DNA of 10,022 nucleotides from positions 1-10,022 of the forward strand of contig JBGTDU010000160.1 in the NCBI GenBank assembly GCA_041748175.1. The letters run 5' to 3'. This DNA is from JAHEJB01 sp041748175. Its GTDB lineage: Bacteria; Bacteroidota; Rhodothermia; Rhodothermales; Rubricoccaceae. The position numbers and the translations under genes are program-made. The notes beneath the pieces were generated by a model. It saw only the letters and a list, made by a program, of their open reading frames with translations, was not told where the DNA came from and searched no databases. Below, one piece after another: positions 1-4,321 of this stretch. Positions within the stretch are counted from its first letter, which is position 1. The number at the start of each line of letters is the position of its first letter.

Positions 1-363
1 TGGAGCGACCGCGTTGGACGCCGACGCGTAGTGGTCGTCGGGCTTTTTGTTTACGCCCTTGCTTACGCCGCCTTCGCCGCTGCTGGAAACGTCTGGCAGG
101 TAGTTGGCGCTTTCGGGCTGTATGGACTCTACTACGGTTTCACGGAAGGCGTCCTTCGAGCCGCCGTCGCGGACGCCGTGCCTCAAAATCGTCGCGGAAC
201 AGCCTACGGCGTTTACTACGCCGTGACGGGGGCTCTCGCGCTTGTAGCGAGTCTCGGTGCAGGCTGGTTATGGGATGTCGTCGGGCCAGCCGTTCCGTTT
301 GGGATTGGGGCCGGCTTGGCTCTGGTGGCGGCGGTGTTGGCATCACGATGGATTCCCAGGTAG
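1..363 (+). CDS. MFS transporter, C-terminal part (5' end outside window)
   Basis: The frame is open from the first base and ends at TAG 361-363, giving 120 residues of a major facilitator superfamily permease in the inner membrane. The window begins in the cytoplasmic loop that carries the family motif: SDRVGRRR (window residues 2-9) fits the D-R-x-G-R-R motif A found between helices 2-3 and 8-9. About four hydrophobic helices follow (roughly residues 10-30, 32-52, 67-90 and 94-115), so this is the second half of the protein. The loop PQNRRGTAYG before the third of them is also typical of MFS proteins. The substrate cannot be told from this part. The stop lies 54 bases before the first partial copy of the ABC gene, so this gene probably adjoined the ABC operon before the insertions. 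An internal GTG at 31 is not a real start because the motif lies upstream of it. Confidence 0.85.
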   Translation, partial: WSDRVGRRRVVVVGLFVYALAYAAFAAAGNVWQVVGAFGLYGLYYGFTEGVLRAAVADAVPQNRRGTAYGVYYAVTGALALVASLGAGWLWDVVGPAVPFGIGAGLALVAAVLASRWIPR

Positions 364-405
364 CGGATCAGCAACCACCCGCAGCGCGTTCGGAACGGCA
401 TTGAA

Positions 406-411
406 TAAATT
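406..411 (+). promoter_or_regulatory. TAAATT box 6 nt before ATG, copy A (possible leaderless promoter)
   Basis: TAAATT is followed by six bases and then ATG 418. The same box and spacing occur in all three copies of the ABC gene start, and a similar TAACTT-N6-ATG precedes the mlaE-like gene. This distance suits a -10 or -7 element whose transcript begins at or near the start codon. There is no Shine-Dalgarno sequence. I see no clear -35 or -33 element at a standard spacing. Promoter activity is inferred from motif position only. Confidence 0.35.
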
Positions 412-417
412 CCCACC

Positions 418-567
418 ATGCCTTCACCCCTCCGCCGACTCAACAAGTACCTCTGGCGTTACAAGTACCTGATGATTCCGGGGCTGCTGTGCGCGCTGGC
501 GTCGGCGATCATTTCGCTCACCGTGTGGCTAGCCGCGCCCGAACTCCTTGGTCGCGAGAAACCCTAG
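418..567 (+). pseudogene. Truncated 5' copy (A) of the heterodimeric ABC transporter gene
   Basis: The start and first 36 codons (418-525) repeat the 5' end of the intact ABC gene at 2003, with about 100 of 108 bases identical by hand count. The match also covers the TAAATT box upstream, so the repeat spans about 405-525. After codon 36 the sequence becomes unrelated and the frame stops at TAG 565-567, leaving a 49-codon ORF. What remains encodes the amphipathic N-terminus and most of the first membrane helix, with no ATP-binding domain, so it cannot work as a transporter. The antitoxin gene at 607 begins 39 bases after its stop. The fragment is best read as the left boundary of the inserted toxin-antitoxin segment. 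It might still be transcribed from its own box and carry transcription into the module. Confidence 0.85.
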
Positions 568-606
568 GAGTTGAAAACGCGTTGTCTGATTCGCAACACC
601 GATGCC

Positions 607-834
607 ATGACAACACTTTTGCAAAAGGCGATCACCCGCCTCACAAGCCTTTCCGCTCGTGAGCAAGACCTCTATGCGCGCCAACTCATTGACGAGCTAG
701 ACTCGGGTAGGCGATGGGACGAGTTGTTTGAGCTCACCACCGACGACCAGGTCGACAAGCTGATAGAACGGGCGAAGAGGGATGCGGCCGAGAACGGCAC
801 GATCTCTTTGGCAGAATTCAAAGCCAAGTTGTGA
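607..834 (+). CDS. Antitoxin of a RelE/ParE-type TA module (module 1)
   Basis: This 75-residue acidic protein resembles the small antitoxins encoded just upstream of RelE/ParE-superfamily toxins: a central S-x-R-E-Q-D segment, a DELDSGRRWDELF-like stretch, and a C-terminal G-T-I-S-L-x-E-F element. The C-terminal part probably wraps the toxin, and the N-terminal part is the likely dimer or DNA-binding part; both are inferences from the family. I chose ATG 607 over a TTG at 571 because the paralogue at 1417 also starts M-T-T and shares LQ at residues 5-6. The two antitoxins are about 40% identical, so they are family members but not a recent duplication. The stop codon overlaps the toxin start by four bases (GTGA), as expected for coupled translation. 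No Shine-Dalgarno is visible. Such antitoxins usually repress their own promoter, but no operator was recognised. Confidence 0.75.
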   Translation: MTTLLQKAITRLTSLSAREQDLYARQLIDELDSGRRWDELFELTTDDQVDKLIERAKRDAAENGTISLAEFKAKL

Positions 835-1103
835 TTTCTCGTTTCGAGAGTGGGTTTGCCGACCGGCTGCGGGGAATGCCCAACCACGTGGCGAGGCGTG
901 CGGCCAAGGCGCTGGAGCTATTGGAAGACAATGAAAGGCATCCAAGTCTCCATCTTAAGAGGATCAAAGGTGCGAAGGACGCTTGGTCGATCCGCGTAAC
1001 GAAGGATTATCGCATGGTCGGGTACCGATCTGGAGAAACCGTCACCTGGTTCTGGATTGGAACCCACGCTGGATACGACAGGCTGTTGAAACAGCTTGGA
1101 TGA
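831..1103 (+). CDS. RelE/ParE-superfamily toxin (module 1)
   Basis: This 90-residue basic protein looks like a full-length RelE/ParE-fold toxin. Recognisable elements in order are an N-terminal helix pair (about 5-32), N-E-R-H-P-S-L (34-40), the core strand A-W-S-I-R-V (51-56), the Y-R-M-V-G turn (60-64), and the C-terminal W-F-W-I-G-T-H (73-79) followed by Y82. Members with this WIGTH ending are usually predicted to cleave or block translating mRNA. The target here is not shown by the sequence. The GTG start overlaps the antitoxin stop by four bases, so the pair is probably translationally coupled. The gene is intact, unlike its paralogue at 1638, and is followed after about 85 bases by the second partial copy of the ABC gene. 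Confidence 0.8.
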   Translation: MISRFESGFADRLRGMPNHVARRAAKALELLEDNERHPSLHLKRIKGAKDAWSIRVTKDYRMVGYRSGETVTWFWIGTHAGYDRLLKQLG

Positions 1104-1187
1104 GGAGGTCGTCAAGGGGAGGATGGACGACGAGTCTAGTCTTGTACGTCGCAGATGCTTGGGATAAACGTCCGCTCGGGCTTTGGA

Positions 1188-1193
1188 TAAATT
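1188..1193 (+). promoter_or_regulatory. TAAATT box 6 nt before ATG, copy B
   Basis: TAAATT followed by six bases and ATG 1200, duplicated together with the ABC gene start. The five bases around its left edge resemble copy A more than copy C (a TTG-purine-A run precedes the box in A and B). If active it would drive the truncated copy B and possibly TA module 2. Confidence 0.3.
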
Positions 1194-1199
1194 CTCCCC

Positions 1200-1355
1200 A
1201 TGCCCTCGCCCCTCCGCCGACTCAACGTCTACCTCTGGCGTTACAAGTACCTGATGATACCCGGGCTGCTGTGCGCGCTGGCGTCGGCGATCTTCGCTTT
1301 GATCGTGCCCCGCTTGGTGAGCGAGGCCGTGGACGCGGTGCCGAGGATAGCGTAA
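1200..1355 (+). pseudogene. Truncated 5' copy (B) of the heterodimeric ABC transporter gene
   Basis: Codons 1-50 (1200-1349) match codons 1-50 of the intact ABC gene at 2003, with about 130 of 150 bases identical by hand count and no gaps. One further codon follows, then TAA at 1353-1355. Most of the differing codons are synonymous. The amino-acid changes I count are K10V, V39L, R41S, D42E and M50I. The copy reaches 14 codons further than copy A before it breaks. It retains only the N-terminal segment and first membrane helix. The antitoxin gene of module 2 begins 61 bases after its stop. It marks the left edge of the second TA segment, as copy A does for the first. Confidence 0.85.
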
Positions 1356-1416
1356 CGGTCCCTTCGGAGCCAGAACTCAAAAGGCGGATACCAGTCTGGT
1401 CACATCGGCAACGCCT

Positions 1417-1641
1417 ATGACCACGAAACTCCAGAATGTGTTCAAGCGCCTGTCGCGTCTACCGGCACGCGAGCAAGACGCCGTGGCCGGCGTGATCGAA
1501 CTCGAAATGGACGCCGATACCAGGTGGGAGCAGCTGTTTGCAGTGACTAGCAACGAGCAGTTGGATCGGCTGAGTGCTGAGATGGATGCGCACCGCGAAG
1601 AAGGGACCATCTCACTTGACGAACTGCGGAAGCAGGCATGA
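1417..1641 (+). CDS. Antitoxin of a RelE/ParE-type TA module (module 2)
   Basis: This 74-residue protein has the same layout as the antitoxin at 607: M-T-T start, A-R-E-Q-D at residues 17-21, a T-R-W-E-Q-L-F stretch, and a C-terminal E-E-G-T-I-S-L-D-E-L. With one single-residue gap about 40% of positions match. The frame is intact. Its TGA overlaps the ATG of the toxin gene (ATGA), so the pair was built for coupled translation. Because the toxin gene has an amber codon, this may now be an orphan antitoxin. Whether it can neutralise the toxin of module 1 cannot be judged from sequence. Confidence 0.72.
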   Translation: MTTKLQNVFKRLSRLPAREQDAVAGVIELEMDADTRWEQLFAVTSNEQLDRLSAEMDAHREEGTISLDELRKQA

Positions 1642-1907
1642 CCTGCCGCTTCTCGCGCAACTTCGAGAAGCTGCTGCAACGCCTGCCCACTGCTGAAAGC
1701 AAACGGGCGCTCCGGGCAGTCGACACCTGGCTTGACAATCCGCACGTTCCGGGTCTGCGCTTCAAGAAGCTTCGCGGACAAGAGAATGTGTGGTCGCTAC
1801 GGTGTGGCCAGAACTATCGCATGCTCGGTAAGCGGTAGGGGAACGAGCTTATGTGGGACTGGATCGGAACCCACAACGATTACGACAAGAAGATGAAGCG
1901 TCTCTGA
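1638..1907 (+). pseudogene. RelE/ParE-superfamily toxin with in-frame amber codon (module 2)
   Basis: The frame starts at ATG 1638 and meets TAG at 1836-1838 (codon 67). In the same frame after the TAG, codons continue as G-N-E-L-M-W-D-W-I-G-T-H-N-D-Y-D to TGA 1905-1907. The full 89-codon reading aligns without gaps across this region with the toxin at 831: Y60-R-M and W-I-G-T-H match on both sides, and the TAG lies opposite S67. This is a single nonsense change in an otherwise complete toxin gene. The truncated 66-residue product would lack the last strand and the WIGTH/Tyr region, which is expected to be needed for activity. Inactivation is therefore likely, though amber suppression or a sequencing error are alternatives. 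Upstream hallmarks are present: N-P-H-V-P-G-L-R-F (34-42) and V-W-S-L-R (51-55). Confidence 0.8.
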
Positions 1908-1989
1908 TCGGAATCCGCTCCACGTTCGAATTGTGCCCCACGCATGAGGAGCACACGCAACTCCCTTCATCGTTTTCGGCACCCCCGCC

Positions 1990-2152
1990 ATAAATTCCCC
2001 AAATGCCCTCGCCCCTCCGCCGACTCAACAAGTACCTCTGGCGCTACAAGTACCTGATGATCCCGGGGCTGCTGTGTGCGCTGGCGTCGGCGATCTTTGC
2101 GCTCATCGTGCCGCGTGTGGTGCGGGACGCCGTGGACGCGGTGCCGCGAATG
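1990..2152 (+). repeat. Third (intact) copy of the ABC 5'-end direct repeat
   Basis: This segment (promoter box plus codons 1-50 of the full ABC gene) is the member of the three-copy direct repeat that continues into a complete gene. The other copies lie at about 405-525 and 1187-1349. The left limit of similarity is the ATAAATTC string. The right limit differs: codon 36 for copy A and codon 50 for copy B. The spacing between copies, roughly 780-800 bases, equals one TA module plus its flanks. Confidence 0.85.
1991..1996 (+). promoter_or_regulatory. TAAATT box 6 nt before the intact ABC gene (copy C)
   Basis: TAAATT, six bases, then ATG 2003. The box and spacing are the same as in copies A and B. 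No Shine-Dalgarno sequence precedes the gene. It is a candidate leaderless promoter for the ABC operon, and would let the operon keep its own promoter after the upstream insertions. The sequence further upstream of the box differs between copies, so any -35 or -33 element or operator would not be shared. Confidence 0.4.
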
Positions 2153-3805
2153 GTGGAGCTACACGATCTGTACGCGGGCACGCCGGCTGCGGCCGATTTA
2201 TTCAGCCGGTTCGCGTGGACGCTCGTGCTGGCCGGGCTGCTCATCATTGCACTCAGCCTGGTCAGCGGGCTCTTCAGTTTTCTGATGCGCCGCACGGTGG
2301 TCGTAGCGTCGCGTCACATTGAGTATGATCTCCGTAACAGGCTCTACGCGCACCTCCAGGCGCTTTCGGGCGATTTCTATGGCCGCTACCCGACCGGCGA
2401 CGTCATCACCCGCGCCACGAGCGATATCGAACGTGTCCGGCGCTACATCGGCCCTGCGTACATGTATATGGCGCGCGCCATCACCGCCATAATCGCCGCG
2501 CTCGTCGTCATGTTTCTGATCTCGCCGACCCTCACGTGGTGGTCGCTCATCCCCATGCCGTTTCTCGCGATCATGGTTTTCTACGTGGCGAAACTCGTCC
2601 ACGTCCGCACCGATCGCCAACAGAAGCAGTACTCGACGCTCACGAGTCGCGTGCAGGAAGCCCTCTCCGGCATCCGGGTCATGAAGGCGTATGCGCGGGA
2701 GGATTTTGAGTCGGAGCGATTCGGGAAGGAGAGCGCGGTCTACCAGCGGCGCACCCTCGACCTCGCCTTTGTGGACGCCGCTTTCCGCCCCGTCATTGTG
2801 GTGCTGATTGGCCTGAGCACGTTGCTCGTTGTGGGCGTTGGAGGCCGACTCGTGATCGAAGGGCAACTGACCATCGGCAACATTGCCGAGTTCATGATTT
2901 ACGTGTCCATCCTGACGTGGCCGGTGGCGTCGTTCGGATTCGTGATCTCAATGGTGCAGCAGGCGTCGGCGTCGATGTCGCGGATCGCGGAGCTTCTTGA
3001 TACGGAGCCCGCGGTGCGTGACGGCGAGCAAACGGACCGTTCGGTTTTGGAGCTTGAAGGCAGGATCACGTTCGAAAACGTTCGTTTCCGATACGGGCAC
3101 GACGGCCCCGACGTACTGGATGGTCTCACGTTCGATGTCCCCGCCGGAACGACCGTTGGTATGGTCGGGCGCACGGGTTCGGGCAAGAGCACCCTCATCG
3201 AACTAATCCCGCGCCTCATGGATGCGTCGGAGGGGCATATCAAAGTGGATGGCCACGACGTGAAGTCCATCCCCCTGCAAACGCTTCGCGGCGCGATCGG
3301 CTACGTGCCGCAGGAGGTGTTCCTGTTCTCCGATACTGTTGGAAACAACATCGCGTTCGGCGAGATGGAGTCGGCGGCTACGGAGATTGAGCGCGCGGCG
3401 AACGAAGCGGATCTTCTAACCAATGTCCAGGATTTCCCGGAAGCGTTCGAGACCATCGTCGGCGAGCGCGGCATCACCCTATCCGGTGGTCAGAAGCAGC
3501 GGACGGCCATCGCCCGTGCGCTCATCCGCAACCCCAAAATCCTGATCCTGGACGACGCGCTCAGCGCAGTGGACACGAACACCGAGGCCATTATCCTCGC
3601 CCACCTCCGCAAGCACTATGGTCGGCGGACGATCGTGGTCGTCAGCCATCGAATCTCCGCCGTCCAGGAAGCCGATCAGATTTTTGTTCTCGAGGATGGA
3701 AAAATCGCCGAGCGCGGAACTCACGAACAGCTAGTCGGGCAACATGGGATCTACGCAGAATTGTACCGCAAGCAGCAGCTTGAGGCCGAGCTGGAAGCAG
3801 CCTGA
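2003..3805 (+). CDS. ABC exporter half-transporter, degenerate-Walker-B subunit (BmrC/YheI-like)
   Basis: A 600-residue half-transporter: a six-helix membrane domain (helices near 17-37, 68-95, 153-173, 176-197, 258-281, 294-317) followed by an ATPase domain from about residue 352. ATPase motifs: Walker A GRTGSGKS (389-396, K395), Q-loop Q437, signature LSGGQ (493-497), Walker B with D517, and H-loop H549. The position of the catalytic glutamate after Walker B is aspartate (D518). This is the usual mark of the degenerate-site subunit in heterodimeric exporters such as BmrC or TM287, and the partner gene downstream has the matching defect. Expected role: export of lipids, peptides or drugs across the inner membrane as a heterodimer; the substrate is unknown. 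The ATG is supported by the TAAATT box and by conservation of the N-terminus in two truncated upstream copies. The gene ends one base before the inverted-repeat unit. Confidence 0.9.
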   Translation: MPSPLRRLNKYLWRYKYLMIPGLLCALASAIFALIVPRVVRDAVDAVPRMVELHDLYAGTPAAADLFSRFAWTLVLAGLLIIALSLVSGLFSFLMRRTVVVASRHIEYDLRNRLYAHLQALSGDFYGRYPTGDVITRATSDIERVRRYIGPAYMYMARAITAIIAALVVMFLISPTLTWWSLIPMPFLAIMVFYVAKLVHVRTDRQQKQYSTLTSRVQEALSGIRVMKAYAREDFESERFGKESAVYQRRTLDLAFVDAAFRPVIVVLIGLSTLLVVGVGGRLVIEGQLTIGNIAEFMIYVSILTWPVASFGFVISMVQQASASMSRIAELLDTEPAVRDGEQTDRSVLELEGRITFENVRFRYGHDGPDVLDGLTFDVPAGTTVGMVGRTGSGKSTLIELIPRLMDASEGHIKVDGHDVKSIPLQTLRGAIGYVPQEVFLFSDTVGNNIAFGEMESAATEIERAANEADLLTNVQDFPEAFETIVGERGITLSGGQKQRTAIARALIRNPKILILDDALSAVDTNTEAIILAHLRKHYGRRTIVVVSHRISAVQEADQIFVLEDGKIAERGTHEQLVGQHGIYAELYRKQQLEAELEAA

Positions 3806-3806
3806 T

Positions 3807-3836
3807 TGATTTCGGATTTTTGATTTCGGATTTCGG
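3807..3836 (+). repeat. Left inverted repeat of the S23 unit
   Basis: TGATTTCGG, then ATTTTT, then two further GATTTCGG-type units. It starts one base after the stop codon of the upstream ABC gene. It pairs with 4277-4306 at 28 of 30 positions. The internal iteration of ATTTCGG means it could also slip or pair out of register. Confidence 0.85.
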
Positions 3837-3875
3837 CAACTCCAGTCAGCAACTCTCATTTGAATCGAAACTGGC

Positions 3876-4229
3876 ATGGATAAACAGGAAATGAAGGCGC
3901 GGACGAAGCGCTTCGCCATCGAAATCATTAACCTCTGCAAGCAGTTTCCGCGGACGGACGAGCATTGGATGATCAAGCGACAGCTGATTCGCTGTGGACC
4001 GTCTGTCGGTGCCAATTACAGGGCGTCTCTGCGAGCGAGATCGAAGGCAGAGTTTGTCGCCAAGCTCGGAATCGTGGAGGAAGAAGCAGACGAATGTCAA
4101 TTCTTCCTTGAGTTGCTCGAAGAGTTCCGCGGTTGCAACGAAAACGAACGTGCTCGACTTTGGAGGGAGGCCGACGAAATCCTCGCTATCATCGTCTCCA
4201 CCATCAAATCCACACGAGGCCGCAAGTAG
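3876..4229 (+). CDS. Four-helix-bundle protein (S23 / 23S rRNA intervening-sequence protein family)
   Basis: This 117-residue, highly charged and helical protein matches the S23/IVP four-helix-bundle family, related to the Avd accessory protein of diversity-generating retroelements. Typical family features are visible: an N-terminal helix with F-A-I-E-I-I (13-18), the Q-L-I-R-C-G-P-S-V-G-A-N-Y-R loop and helix (36-49), A-R-S-K-A-E-F (54-60), and the L-G-I-V-E-E-E-A-D-E helix (64-73). Known relatives form pentameric barrels with a basic surface and are thought to bind nucleic acid. No enzymatic activity is established for solo members. The ATG at 3876 fits the family N-terminus; no Shine-Dalgarno is present. 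The gene lies wholly inside the inverted-repeat unit with about 40 bases to either repeat, which suggests the protein and the repeats belong together. Confidence 0.85.
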   Translation: MDKQEMKARTKRFAIEIINLCKQFPRTDEHWMIKRQLIRCGPSVGANYRASLRARSKAEFVAKLGIVEEEADECQFFLELLEEFRGCNENERARLWREADEILAIIVSTIKSTRGRK

Positions 4230-4276
4230 CGGAACAGACTGCCGAAATTCCAAACCCGCATCTAAAATCGCTAACA

Positions 4277-4306
4277 CCGAAATCCGAAATCCCAAATCCG
4301 AAATCA
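4277..4306 (-). repeat. Right inverted repeat of the S23 unit
   Basis: On the - strand this reads TGATTTCGG, then ATTTGG, then GATTTCGG units, the same as 3807-3836 except for two adjacent bases. A TAA directly outside it (4307-4309) is in frame with the downstream ABC gene and closes that frame upstream. Degenerate further units (for example CCGAAATTCC near 4242) lie just inside, suggesting older or eroded repeat arrays. Confidence 0.85.
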
Positions 4307-4321
4307 TAAACCTCATCTGCC

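Larger units (their letters stand above)
3807..4306. mobile_element. 500-bp inverted-repeat unit carrying an S23/four-helix-bundle gene
   Basis: A 30-base sequence at 3807-3836 is repeated in inverted orientation at 4277-4306, with 28 of 30 positions matching. The two bases that differ are adjacent, in the middle (TT versus GG). Each repeat is built from iterated GATTTCGG/ATTTCGG units. Between them sits one four-helix-bundle gene, so the unit spans exactly 500 bases. The layout resembles the intervening sequences found in 23S rRNA genes of some bacteria, which carry an S23-family gene between complementary ends, but here it lies between two subunit genes of an ABC transporter. There is no transposase. 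I saw no clear target-site duplication. Transcribed from the operon, the ends could pair into a long stem. Mobility is inferred from layout only. Confidence 0.6.

Noticed and set aside
983..1420. 145-codon open frame on the + strand spanning toxin 1 and ABC copy B
   Set aside because: It overlaps two better-supported reading frames in another phase and joins unrelated segments, so it is a by-product of the repeat arrangement.
1849..2031. Two antisense frames (ending near 446 and 2031) that both begin M-L-S-R-R-R-G-E-G
   Set aside because: The shared beginning is simply the reverse complement of the repeated ABC gene start. It is not a repeated gene.
2198..2866. 222-codon open frame on the - strand
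   Set aside because: Antisense to the membrane domain of the first ABC gene, with the same antisense-type composition and no family features.
3807..3836. ATTTCGG iterations as a CRISPR-like array
   Set aside because: The units are 7-8 bases, contiguous and without unique spacers, and are matched by an inverted copy at 4277-4306.
3800..4312. Target-site duplication around the 500-bp unit
   Set aside because: The bases outside the two inverted repeats do not match each other beyond one or two positions, so no duplication is claimed.
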